Origin: an uncultured Methylococcaceae bacterium
GTDB lineage: Bacteria; Pseudomonadota; Gammaproteobacteria; Methylococcales; Methylococcaceae
Direction of reading: 5' to 3'
NCBI GenBank assembly: GCA_903859815.1
Contig: CAIOOA010000115.1
Location: forward strand, 1 to 38,531
Length of the DNA: 38,531 nt
Position numbers and translations under genes: made by a program. Shown in pieces: positions 26,385 to 33,816 of this stretch. Position 1 is the stretch's first letter. Every line of letters starts with the position of its first letter. The notes below the pieces were generated by a model. That model had not been told where the DNA came from, ran no database searches, and saw only the letters and a list, made by a program, of their open reading frames with translations.

Positions 26385-26581
26385 GATTTTGTCACCTCAA
26401 TGGCTGTTCTGACTTGCTTTTCTTGGTATGGCTTGGCATCTTCGCCGGGGTTTCCGCTGATTGTCACTGAACCGGGGTAGCGCACGTGACCGAATTTACG
26501 ATGAGAGCCTTTTCCTGCCCCATCACTCATAAAATCCGGCGTTACCAAGTTCACGGATAAGCACCCTAATTTTTTTGGCAT
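26381..26581 (-). CDS. hicA: HicA-like toxin with shifted N-terminal frame
   Basis: The 66-residue ORF has the HicA core 'GKGSHRKFGH' with catalytic H27, then 'VTISGNPGEDAKPYQEKQVRTAIE'. Residues about 5-17 do not look like HicA. Yet the other frame over 26535-26570 reads 'IRVLIRELGNAGF', the expected N-terminal helix. A lost A in the A7 tract (26570-26576, minus strand) and a gained T in the T4 tract (26531-26534) would explain this. The ORF is open, so the result is a full-length protein with a scrambled helix; activity is doubtful. It overlaps hicB by four bases. Confidence 0.75.
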   Translation of the reverse strand: MPKKLGCLSVNLVTPDFMSDGAGKGSHRKFGHVRYPGSVTISGNPGEDAKPYQEKQVRTAIEVTKS

Positions 26582-26606
26582 TTTATAGGCTTATCTCATC
26601 CATTCC

Positions 26607-26849
26607 CTAGGCCGGTTCACTTTCTTCGTATAAGGTTTCCGGGTCAATATCAGCCCCATTTGGCCAAGAGATGGACCAACCATCGACAAAAAACTGCTGA
26701 AAATAGTTTTTGTCCTGCAATGGTTCAAATATTTCCCCTTTTAGCCATTTGGCACAATCGGCTATTTTTTCCTCACCGTTGTCAAAAGCGATTTTGATTT
26801 TGTAATCTTCCAAGTAGGTTGCATCTGTCACCACAGGTAAGTAATCCAT
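26607..26849 (-). CDS. DUF2442 domain protein
   Basis: The 80-residue protein runs 'VTDATYLEDYKIKIAFDNGE', then 'GEIFEPLQDKNYFQQFFVD' and 'ISWPNGADIDPETLY', the complete DUF2442 pattern. Members are often found beside DUF4160 proteins in toxin-antitoxin-like pairs, but no DUF4160 gene is present here. The ATG at 26849 has aaggtg six bases upstream; the GTG at 26858 is part of that signal. It is 14 bases after the protease gene and likely in the same transcript. Confidence 0.85.
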   Translation of the reverse strand: MDYLPVVTDATYLEDYKIKIAFDNGEEKIADCAKWLKGEIFEPLQDKNYFQQFFVDGWSISWPNGADIDPETLYEESEPA

Positions 26850-26863
26850 CGTTGTCACCTTTA

Positions 26864-27238
26864 TTATTTCACTGGCGCAACCGCAATATTCGGGCTGTCC
26901 GGGTTGACAATCAGGCGTTGCCTAGCCATGTCAACCAGCACATCCAAATCTTCCATCGGTACTGCGCCGAGCAAGGTTTCATCCCCTAACACTAAAGCCC
27001 CGGTGAAGCAACGGCGGTTGGCGAATTGCACCTGCAAAGGCCCGACATAAGGCACTAACTGGCGCTTACCGTCCGCCAATGTCACTTCACGCTTTTCTAA
27101 TTCCTCCAACTTAAGTTGCAAGGCGACATGTTGCGGGATACACAATAATAACGCCCCACTGTCAGCCATCGCCCGGACTTGCATTTCGGCTTCGGTGCGG
27201 GGGTTTTTCAAGGTCAAATCAGCATGGACAAACCCCAT
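26864..27238 (-). CDS. Retropepsin-like (clan AA) aspartic protease
   Basis: The 124-residue protein has the single-domain retropepsin pattern: catalytic 'MADSGALLLCIP' with D26-S27-G28, a long middle with 'LADGKRQLVPYVGPLQVQF', and the second hydrophobic-glycine element 'LLGAVPMEDLDVLVD'. Such proteins act as homodimers, each giving one aspartate. Family members are scattered beside other genes in proteobacteria and cyanobacteria, with unknown substrates. It follows fdsB by 12 bases, so it is probably transcribed with the formate dehydrogenase genes. Confidence 0.82.
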   Translation of the reverse strand: MGFVHADLTLKNPRTEAEMQVRAMADSGALLLCIPQHVALQLKLEELEKREVTLADGKRQLVPYVGPLQVQFANRRCFTGALVLGDETLLGAVPMEDLDVLVDMARQRLIVNPDSPNIAVAPVK

Positions 27239-27250
27239 GGTGTACTCCTG

Positions 27251-28786
27251 TCACTCCGCCCCAAAATCCCCCGGAAAATGGTTCAACGCACTTAACACGG
27301 GATAAGGCGTCATGCCGCCTAACGCACACAACGAGCTATTCAACATGACATCACTTAAATCCCTCAACAAGGCAATATTCTTAGCCCTATCCTGATTATT
27401 GATAATTTTATCCATGACTTCCACGCCACGAGTGGAACCGATACGGCAGGGGGTGCATTTGCCGCAGGATTCAATGGCGCAGAATTCCATCGCATAACGG
27501 GCCATGGTTGCCATATTCACAGTGTCGTCGAATACCACCACGCCGCCATGGCCTAATACCGCCCAATTAGCGGCGAAGGCTTCATAATCTAAGGGCGTGT
27601 CAAATTGCGATTCCGGCACGAAAGAACCCAAAGGCCCACCGACTTGCACGGCTTTGATCGGTCTGCCTGTTGCGGAACCGCCGCCGTAGTCGTAGAGTAA
27701 TTCCCGCAAGGTGATGCCGAAGGCTTTTTCAATCAAACCGGGGCGTTTGATATTGCCAGCCAATTGAATCGGCAGGGTTCCGCGTGAACGGCCCATGCCG
27801 AAGTTTTTATAATACTCGCCGCCTTTGTCCAAAATAATCGGCACTGAGGCAAGAGAGATAACGTTATTGATGACGGTCGGTTTGCCAAATAACCCCTTGA
27901 TGGCGGGTAATGGCGGTTTATAACGGACTAAGCCACGCTTACCTTCCAAGCTTTCTAGTAGGGAGGTTTCCTCGCCGCAGACATAAGCGCCAGCGCCCAA
28001 GCGGACTTCCAAATCAAACGCTTTGCCGGAACCGCAAATATCCGCACCCAAATACCCGGCTTGTTCCGCCGCTGCAATCGCGGCATTCAGGTTTTGATGG
28101 GCATGGGGATATTCCACCCGCAAATAGATATAACCCTGCGTTGCACCGACTGCCAAACCGGCTATCGTCATTCCCTCAACCAAGACGAACGGGTCGTCTT
28201 CCATAATCATGCGATCCGAGAAAGTGCCAGAGTCTCCTTCGTCGGCATTGCAGACGATATATTTTTGCTCGCCTTGCGCATTCAGCACCGTATTCCATTT
28301 GATACCGGTCGGGAAGGCCGCGCCTCCGCGTCCGCGCAAACCGGAATCAGTAACTTGTTTGACAATCTCCGCTGGTTCCATGTTCAACGCATTTTTCAAG
28401 CCTTTATAGCCGTCATGGGCTATATAATCCTGCAAATTGACCGGATCGGTGATGCCAACACGCGCATTAGTCAGGCGCTCCTGCTTTTTCAAATACTCGA
28501 TTTCTTCAGTCAATCCTTGGCTTAAAGGATGGCTGCCACCCTTCAGGAAATCGGCATCAAACAGGCTAGGCACGTCTTTGGGTTGAACGGGACCATAAGC
28601 CACCCGACCTTTAGCCGTTTCGATCTCGACCAATGGTTCTAAATAAAACAAACCACGTGAGCCATTGCGAACCAATTCAATGTCAAGCCCACGCTTGGCT
28701 GCTTCGGTAGCGACGGCTTTGGCGGTTTTTTCCGCGCCCAAAGACAGTGCGCTGGAATCCCTAGGAACAAATACCTTGATGCTCAT
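27251..28786 (-). CDS. fdsB: NAD-dependent formate dehydrogenase beta (NADH-binding) subunit
   Basis: FdsB takes electrons from FdsA and reduces NAD+. The 511-residue protein begins with a degenerate thioredoxin-like domain (about 1-75) followed by the NuoF-like part. 'RGRGGAAFPTG' (151-161) and 'GAGAYVCGEETSLL' (265-277) bind FMN and NADH. The [4Fe-4S] site is C441, C444, C447 with C487. Length matches FdsB of Ralstonia-type enzymes. The ATG overlaps the fdsG stop codon by four bases with gaggg upstream. Its natural partner fdsA is not next but 6.4 kb further, after the island. Confidence 0.97.
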   Translation of the reverse strand: MSIKVFVPRDSSALSLGAEKTAKAVATEAAKRGLDIELVRNGSRGLFYLEPLVEIETAKGRVAYGPVQPKDVPSLFDADFLKGGSHPLSQGLTEEIEYLKKQERLTNARVGITDPVNLQDYIAHDGYKGLKNALNMEPAEIVKQVTDSGLRGRGGAAFPTGIKWNTVLNAQGEQKYIVCNADEGDSGTFSDRMIMEDDPFVLVEGMTIAGLAVGATQGYIYLRVEYPHAHQNLNAAIAAAEQAGYLGADICGSGKAFDLEVRLGAGAYVCGEETSLLESLEGKRGLVRYKPPLPAIKGLFGKPTVINNVISLASVPIILDKGGEYYKNFGMGRSRGTLPIQLAGNIKRPGLIEKAFGITLRELLYDYGGGSATGRPIKAVQVGGPLGSFVPESQFDTPLDYEAFAANWAVLGHGGVVVFDDTVNMATMARYAMEFCAIESCGKCTPCRIGSTRGVEVMDKIINNQDRAKNIALLRDLSDVMLNSSLCALGGMTPYPVLSALNHFPGDFGAE

Positions 28787-29259
28787 GCTTGCGCCCTCAC
28801 TTCGTCCAAGATTTCGTCAAACCGTTCTGGGTTGACCCGACCATAAACCTCTCCGTCAACCGAGATTGCCGGGGAACAACCGCAGTTTCCCAAACAATAA
28901 ACCGGTTCCAAGCTGAAAGCCCCGTCCGCTGTGGTTTCGTGGTAATCGATGCCAAGCTTGGTTTTGGCGTGGGCTTCCAAGCCGCTGCCGTTCATCGATT
29001 GGCAGGATTCGGCCCTACACACGTGTATGGTGTGTTGTCCCGGCGGGGTGTCGCGGAAATAATGATAAAACGTGATGACCCCATGAACCTCGGCGCGGGA
29101 AACATTCAGTGCGTTGGCAATCAACGGCACAGACCCTTTTGGAATGTAGCCTAAGGCATCTTGAATGCCATGCAAAATCGGCAACATTGCGCCCGGTTTG
29201 TCTTTTAAGCTTTCGATCACTTGCGCGACCGTGTTTTTGTCCCAGTCCGGCTGACTCAT
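28783..29259 (-). CDS. fdsG: NAD-dependent formate dehydrogenase gamma (NuoE-like) subunit
   Basis: This 158-residue thioredoxin-like [2Fe-2S] protein has C81 and C86 ('HVCRAESCQSMNG'), then C122 and C126 ('VYCLGNCGCSP'), the NuoE cluster spacing. The N-terminal 'GAMLPILHGIQDALGYIP' helix bundle is also typical. In the FdsABG complex the cluster sits near FMN of FdsB. It is the first gene of the operon and overlaps fdsB by four bases. A TTGACA promoter lies about 160 bases upstream. Confidence 0.96.
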   Translation of the reverse strand: MSQPDWDKNTVAQVIESLKDKPGAMLPILHGIQDALGYIPKGSVPLIANALNVSRAEVHGVITFYHYFRDTPPGQHTIHVCRAESCQSMNGSGLEAHAKTKLGIDYHETTADGAFSLEPVYCLGNCGCSPAISVDGEVYGRVNPERFDEILDEVRAQA

Positions 29260-29417
29260 CGTTTTCTCGTATTGTAATGCATTGATCTGTTAGGCAATCC
29301 CACATGAATGTAAAGAAATCAACAGGTGAGATTGGCTTTTAATGGTGGAATTTGAATATAAAACGGCGCGTTAATCAATCACTTTGTATTGAATCGCTTA
29401 TTGCCAGATTCATCCAT

Positions 29418-29446
29418 GTTAAAATTCTTGTTTATGAGATTGTCAA
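29418..29446 (-). promoter_or_regulatory. Candidate sigma-70 promoter of the fds operon
   Basis: On the minus strand TTGACA (29446-29441) and TTTAAC (29423-29418) are 17 bases apart. The -35 box is perfect; the -10 box matches four of six. It leaves a leader of about 150 bases before fdsG. A 10-bp inverted repeat, tcaatcactt (29375-29384) and aagtgattga (29445-29454), flanks this promoter. Confidence 0.6.
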
Positions 29447-29599
29447 GTGATTGAATCTAATATATATTTTAAGTTTGTGTAAACAAAGGCCGTTCAAAGT
29501 GAGTTGCGTAATCTCTTGAACGATAGCTTAGATTAAGGCTTTTTCCAAAGATGCTTTCGTTATGGCTCGATCACTGCGTAAGCCCGTCCCTGTCCAAAG

Positions 29600-29626
29600 T
29601 TGACAAATGGTGGATTTAATTACAAT
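29600..29626 (+). promoter_or_regulatory. Candidate sigma-70 promoter of the HEFGH membrane protein
   Basis: TTGACA (29600-29605) and TACAAT (29621-29626) lie 15 bases apart, 45 bases before the ATG at 29672. Both boxes are near consensus, the spacer two bases shorter than ideal. With the fds promoter it divides the gap of about 410 bases between the two divergent genes; nothing else is evident there apart from AT-rich DNA. Confidence 0.6.
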
Positions 29627-29671
29627 CTTTAAAACTACCGGATTGATAAAACATTGACTCGAGTGCATCCC

Positions 29672-30442
29672 ATGAGTAGCCCTTGCCCGAAATGCGGATA
29701 TGTCCGCAAACCTTCAGATGCCGAACTTAATCCTTTGATTTGCCCCGCCTGTGGCATCGCCTATAATAAATGGCTGGCACGACAAAAGGGGGAGGTACCG
29801 CAACAGGCTAGAGTCTCAAGGTCAATTGATGAGGATGAAAAGTCCAGTTTTCAAAATATCCTAGAGGCCATTACTTATGTGCCTGAGCATGTTGAGATTA
29901 TTGAATTCTATGCTCGTGCCATTACTTTTATAGGCTTATTGATATGGGGTTTTAAATTCATTGTAGCGGGGATTGACTGGGAAGTCATTATGGGTTCGTT
30001 TATGCATAATATTAATCTTCCCTTTCATGAGTTCGGTCATGTGTTATTCATGCCGTTTGGCAGGTTTATGCATATACTGGGAGGCAGTCTATTCCAAGTG
30101 GCATTGCCTTTCGGGTTGATGTTGGCTTTTATTTTTCAACGGCGCGATAACTTTGCCGCATCGGTGATGCTGTGGTGGACGGGCCAGAGCTTCATTGATG
30201 TTTCCCCTTATATTGCAGACGCAAATTACCGCATGTTGCCTTTGGTGGGCGGAGCCTCTGAGGAATTCCATGACTGGGGCAACTTGCTCACTATGATGAA
30301 CATGCTGGCAAGCGCACGAAAAATCGCCAATGTGAGTTTTGGCATTGGAACCCTTTTGATTCTATTGAGTTTTGTTTGGGGGGCTTATATTTTGTATAGG
30401 CAACGAAAGAACATTGGACAGGTAGGGATTGATGTAAGGTGA
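29672..30442 (+). CDS. Zinc-ribbon membrane protein with HEFGH metalloprotease-like motif
   Basis: The 256-residue protein starts with a zinc ribbon, C5/C8 ('SPCPKCG') and C24/C27 ('ICPACG'). A linker and four or five membrane helices follow. Between the first helices is 'NINLPFHEFGHVLFMPFG' with H119-E120-F121-G122-H123, the HExxH signature of M50-type intramembrane zinc proteases; a later 'QSFIDVSPYIADA' may supply the third ligand. I know of no characterised homologue. The ATG at 29672 is chosen over TTG at 29654 because the zinc ribbon then lies at the N-terminus, though no clear ribosome site is seen. Divergent from fdsG and 63 bases before arsR. Confidence 0.75.
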   Translation: MSSPCPKCGYVRKPSDAELNPLICPACGIAYNKWLARQKGEVPQQARVSRSIDEDEKSSFQNILEAITYVPEHVEIIEFYARAITFIGLLIWGFKFIVAGIDWEVIMGSFMHNINLPFHEFGHVLFMPFGRFMHILGGSLFQVALPFGLMLAFIFQRRDNFAASVMLWWTGQSFIDVSPYIADANYRMLPLVGGASEEFHDWGNLLTMMNMLASARKIANVSFGIGTLLILLSFVWGAYILYRQRKNIGQVGIDVR

Positions 30443-30457
30443 GGCTTAAATTTTTTC

Positions 30458-30503
30458 TTGCATTCTATTCGTGTTGCTTTAATATATGGACATCCGTATA
30501 TCT
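30458..30503 (+). promoter_or_regulatory. arsR promoter and likely ArsR operator
   Basis: TTGCAT (30458-30463) and TAATAT (30480-30485) form a -35/-10 pair at 16 bases. The stretch 30482-30503 contains an imperfect dyad, atat-gga-ca-tcc-gtatat, the kind of site bound by ArsR/SmtB repressors, overlapping the -10 box. It ends two bases before the arsR ATG, so the leader is very short and lacks a Shine-Dalgarno. Confidence 0.55.
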
Positions 30504-30505
30504 AA

Positions 30506-30895
30506 ATGTCAGACAAAATGCTACTGCCCGCACATTTTTTCAAATGCCTAGCTGACGAGACCCGGCTCCGTTGCTTGTTGCTGTTGCAGCGACGCGGGGA
30601 GTTGTGCGTGTGCGAATTGACTCAAGCTTTGCAAATGTCACAACCAAAAATTTCCCGTCATCTGGCATTGTTGCGCACCTGCCGCTTGTTGCAAGACCGC
30701 AGGCAAGGGGCATGGGTCTATTACCGATTGCATCCCGACTTGCCCGATTGGGCATTGGCTGTGCTGAACACTGCCGCCGACGGGTTGGTGGGTCAGCCAA
30801 TGTTTGCCGAGGATGCCGGTCGGTTGACTGGCGCTGCTGCCTGTCCGTCTGACTGGACGGACGATGAGGCATTGGGTGCATTAAAACCCGCCTAA
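30506..30895 (+). CDS. arsR: ArsR-family arsenic-responsive repressor
   Basis: The 129-residue winged-helix protein has the arsenite-sensing motif 'ELCVCELTQAL' with C34 and C36 in the recognition-helix region, as in E. coli ArsR. 'MSQPKISRHLALLR' is the DNA-binding helix and 'GAWVYYRLHP' the wing. It should repress the ars genes until trivalent arsenic binds the cysteines. It is first in the locus, 27 bases before arsC. The likely operator overlaps its own promoter, implying autoregulation. Confidence 0.95.
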   Translation: MSDKMLLPAHFFKCLADETRLRCLLLLQRRGELCVCELTQALQMSQPKISRHLALLRTCRLLQDRRQGAWVYYRLHPDLPDWALAVLNTAADGLVGQPMFAEDAGRLTGAAACPSDWTDDEALGALKPA

Positions 30896-30922
30896 TTCAT
30901 CCACAAATACAGAAGGTTTTAT

Positions 30923-31435
30923 ATGAGCGATAAAGTTTTCAATGTGTTGTTCTTGTGTACCGGCAATTCGGCTCGAAGTATCATGGCTGAGGCACTATTG
31001 AAAGAATTGGGTGGGGGGCGTTTCCGCGCTTTTAGCGCCGGTAGCCACCCCACGGGTGTTGTCAATCCCTATGCCTTAGAACGGTTGGAAGTAGAAGGAC
31101 TTGATAGCACGGGTTTTCGTAGTAAAAATTGGGACGAATTTGCACAGCCGGGATCGCCAGAATTGGATTTCGTGATTACGGTTTGCGACAACGCGGCGGG
31201 TGAGATTTGCCCTGTTTGGCCGGGACAGCCGATCACCGCCCATTGGGGTGTACCCGATCCAGCGGCAGCGGAAGACAACCAGAAATATATGGCGTTTGCC
31301 AAAGCGTTCACTCAGTTGGAGCGGAGGATTTCACTGTTTACTGTGTTGAATCCCGCAAGCCTTGAACGGCTTGCCCTTGAGCGAAAAGTTCGTGAAATTG
31401 GGTTGGTGCAAGACCATCAACATCAAGCCGAATAG
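30923..31435 (+). CDS. arsC: Arsenate reductase, low-molecular-weight phosphatase type
   Basis: The 170-residue enzyme reduces arsenate to arsenite. The P-loop 'LCTGNSARS' has nucleophile C12; C88 and C96 in 'VCDNAAGEIC' match the pair used for disulfide relay in thioredoxin-coupled ArsC, and 'HWGVPDP' is the conserved aspartate loop. The usual length is about 140, and the extra C-terminal 30 residues are unremarkable helix. aagg lies six bases before the ATG. arsD follows after 43 bases. A second, diverged copy lies at 33817-34308. Confidence 0.95.
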   Translation: MSDKVFNVLFLCTGNSARSIMAEALLKELGGGRFRAFSAGSHPTGVVNPYALERLEVEGLDSTGFRSKNWDEFAQPGSPELDFVITVCDNAAGEICPVWPGQPITAHWGVPDPAAAEDNQKYMAFAKAFTQLERRISLFTVLNPASLERLALERKVREIGLVQDHQHQAE

Positions 31436-31478
31436 TTTCAAAACCCCTTACAACTTATCTCAGAAAGGCAGAAAATCC

Positions 31479-31850
31479 ATGAAAAAATTCGAAGTTTACG
31501 AACCGGCCATGTGTTGTTCCACGGGTGTATGTGGGGTCGATGTCGATCCTGTTCTCGTGCAATTCGTCGCCGACTTGCAATGGCTGTCGGAACAAGGCGT
31601 TGAAGTGGCAAGGCATAATTTGTCGCAAGACCCTCAGGCTTTTGCGTCCAACCCGGATGTGGTCAATGAAATGGAAGCCGGCATGGATCGTTTGCCTATC
31701 ATGGTAGTGGATGGGAAGGTGGCATCCACGGGCATCTACTTGAACCGCGACCAATTGGCAAGCAAACTTGGCTTGGCTGATAAAACGGAAAAACCGCACA
31801 TCAAAATTTCCGAGTCGGGTTGTTGCAAGCCCAGCAGTGGTTGCTGCTAA
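31479..31850 (+). CDS. arsD: Arsenite metallochaperone ArsD
   Basis: The 123-residue protein has 'AMCCSTGVCG' with C12, C13 and C18, exactly the arsenite-binding cysteines of ArsD, then the 'VEVARHNLSQDPQAF' and 'LPIMVVDGKVASTG' segments, and a C-terminal vicinal pair repeat 'SGCCKPSSGCC'. ArsD binds arsenite and passes it to ArsA, raising ATPase activity. The ATG at 31479 is preferred to an earlier in-frame start inside arsC. It directly precedes arsA. Confidence 0.96.
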   Translation: MKKFEVYEPAMCCSTGVCGVDVDPVLVQFVADLQWLSEQGVEVARHNLSQDPQAFASNPDVVNEMEAGMDRLPIMVVDGKVASTGIYLNRDQLASKLGLADKTEKPHIKISESGCCKPSSGCC

Positions 31851-31923
31851 CAATTAGTTTGAAGCGGGACTTAACTCTTAAGTGGGTTCCATTCAACTCC
31901 AAATTTTTTCTGGGACCTGCTTA

Positions 31924-33687
31924 ATGGACATTCCATCAATCAATACCCGTTATCTGTTTTTCACCGGCAAGGGGGGAGTGGGTAAAACCTCGCTATCTTG
32001 TGCGACTGCCATAGCCTTGTCTGATGCGGGTCGGCGAGTATTGATTGTCAGCACTGACCCGGCTTCCAACCTCGACGAAGTGTTAGGCGCGAATTTGTCT
32101 GGCATTCCCACTTCGATTCCCGAAGTGCCGGATTTGTTTGCTTTGAATATCGACCCGGAAGCCTCTGCCCATGCCTACCGCGAGCGCATGGTCGCGCCCT
32201 ATCGGGGAATATTGCCGCCCGCTGCAATCGCAAGCATGGAAGAACAGTTTTCTGGCGCATGTACGGTTGAAATTGCCGCGTTTGACGAGTTTTCCGCCCT
32301 GTTGGGTGACCCTGAGAAAACCCAAGATTTCGACCATGTGATTTTCGACACCGCGCCCACGGGCCATACTTTGCGGTTATTGTCCTTGCCGTCGGCTTGG
32401 AATGGTTTCATTGAATCTTCCACTGGCGGCGCTTCTTGCCTTGGGCCATTGGCGGGTTTGGAGAAGCAACGCAGTTTATACGCGGCAACCGTGGCGCAAT
32501 TGGCTGACGCGCAACAAACCACGGTGGTGTTGGTCAGTCGGCCCGAAACGTCGGCTTTGCGCGAGGCGGATCGAACCAGCGGCGAACTGGCGGAGTTGGG
32601 CATCAGCAACCAAGTGCTGGCAATCAACGGATTGTTCCAAGCCGAACTAGGCCATGATGCCATTGCCGATGCGATGACGCGGCGGGCGAACGCAGCCTTA
32701 AAGTCTATGCCGGATAGGCTCGCAAACTTGCCTCGCCAAGTGACGCCATTAATGCCACTCGGCATGGTGGGCATTGCCGCCTTGCGTAGCCTGATTAACC
32801 CGAATGCCTACGCCGACCCCGCAAATCCGACTATTGCCCATCCACCCGAATTGCCATCATTTAACAGCTTGCTGAATGATTTGGAAAAGGGTGGGCATGG
32901 GGTCATCATGACCATGGGCAAGGGCGGCGTGGGCAAAACCACCGTCGCTGCTGCAATTGCTGTTGCCTTGGCCCAACGCGGTCATCCTGTCCTATTGTCC
33001 ACCACCGATCCGGCGGCGCATGTCGCCGTCACCATCGAAAACCCTGTGCCGAATCTTTCGGTCAGCCGGATCGACCCGGTAGCCGAAGTCGAACGCTACC
33101 GTCAAGAGATCGTGGAGAAGGCCGGCAAAAACCTAGATGCCAGTGGCTTGGCCATGTTGGAAGAGGATTTGCGCTCGCCCTGCACCGAGGAAATCGCCGT
33201 GTTCCGCGCTTTTGCCAAAACGGTGGAGGCTGGCAAAAATGCTTTTGTCGTGCTAGACACCGCGCCAACAGGGCATACCATTTTGCTGTTGGATGCGGCT
33301 GAAGCCTATCACCGGGAAGTGATGCGGGTACAAGGCGACATGCCCGAAGCGGTGCGCCAATTATTGCCCAGATTGCGTGATCCCGCATATACCCGCGTCA
33401 TAATCACGACACTGGCTGAAGCCACGCCCGTTCACGAAGCAGAGAGGCTTCAACAAGATTTGGCGAGGGCAGGGATCAAGCCCTTTGCTTGGGTCATCAA
33501 TCAAAGCCTTTTGGCGAGTGGAACGCACAATCCGCTGTTATCCGAAAGAGGCCGCTACGAAATCCCTTTCATCCGCAAAGTCGCAGAGGAACTCTCGCCC
33601 CGTTGCGCATTGATTCCTTGGCTGGCGGAACCGCCGATTGGTGCTAAAGGATTGGCGGGTATCGAACAGCGTAAACCAATTGACTGA
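31924..33687 (+). CDS. arsA: Arsenite-stimulated ATPase ArsA
   Basis: The 587-residue protein contains two homologous ATPase halves. P-loops 'GKGGVGKT' lie at 15-22 and 332-339, each half has a 'DTAPTGHT' signal, and the three metal-site cysteines C113, C172 and C420 sit where E. coli ArsA has C113, C172 and C422. ArsA drives arsenite through the membrane permease. The ATG at 31924 gives the normal N-terminus; an in-frame ATG 14 codons earlier adds unrelated residues. arsD precedes it by 73 bases, and a strong hairpin follows. Confidence 0.97.
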   Translation: MDIPSINTRYLFFTGKGGVGKTSLSCATAIALSDAGRRVLIVSTDPASNLDEVLGANLSGIPTSIPEVPDLFALNIDPEASAHAYRERMVAPYRGILPPAAIASMEEQFSGACTVEIAAFDEFSALLGDPEKTQDFDHVIFDTAPTGHTLRLLSLPSAWNGFIESSTGGASCLGPLAGLEKQRSLYAATVAQLADAQQTTVVLVSRPETSALREADRTSGELAELGISNQVLAINGLFQAELGHDAIADAMTRRANAALKSMPDRLANLPRQVTPLMPLGMVGIAALRSLINPNAYADPANPTIAHPPELPSFNSLLNDLEKGGHGVIMTMGKGGVGKTTVAAAIAVALAQRGHPVLLSTTDPAAHVAVTIENPVPNLSVSRIDPVAEVERYRQEIVEKAGKNLDASGLAMLEEDLRSPCTEEIAVFRAFAKTVEAGKNAFVVLDTAPTGHTILLLDAAEAYHREVMRVQGDMPEAVRQLLPRLRDPAYTRVIITTLAEATPVHEAERLQQDLARAGIKPFAWVINQSLLASGTHNPLLSERGRYEIPFIRKVAEELSPRCALIPWLAEPPIGAKGLAGIEQRKPID

Positions 33688-33709
33688 TGTTACGCATCGG
33701 TCTGACTAG

Positions 33710-33760
33710 GGAGCGTTAAAGCTTGCTTCGCCTGTCAAAGCAAGCTTTGACGCTCCGTTT
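33710..33760 (+). terminator. Long stem-loop terminator after arsA
   Basis: 33710-33728 (ggagcgttaaagcttgctt) pairs with 33738-33756 with one T/C-to-G difference out of 19, around a nine-base loop, followed by gtttt. It lies 23 bases after the arsA stop codon and divides the ars locus into two parts, unless read-through or a second promoter before 33817 supplies the rest. Its length is unusual for a simple terminator. Confidence 0.8.
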
Positions 33761-33816
33761 TCATATCCCTGATAAACATCAACTGATTAAAATTAAACAT
33801 TCCTAAGGAGCCATCC

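Noticed and set aside
21046-27240. Insertion sequence or integrase responsible for the island
   Set aside because: No transposase, integrase, tRNA attachment site or matching terminal repeats are visible.
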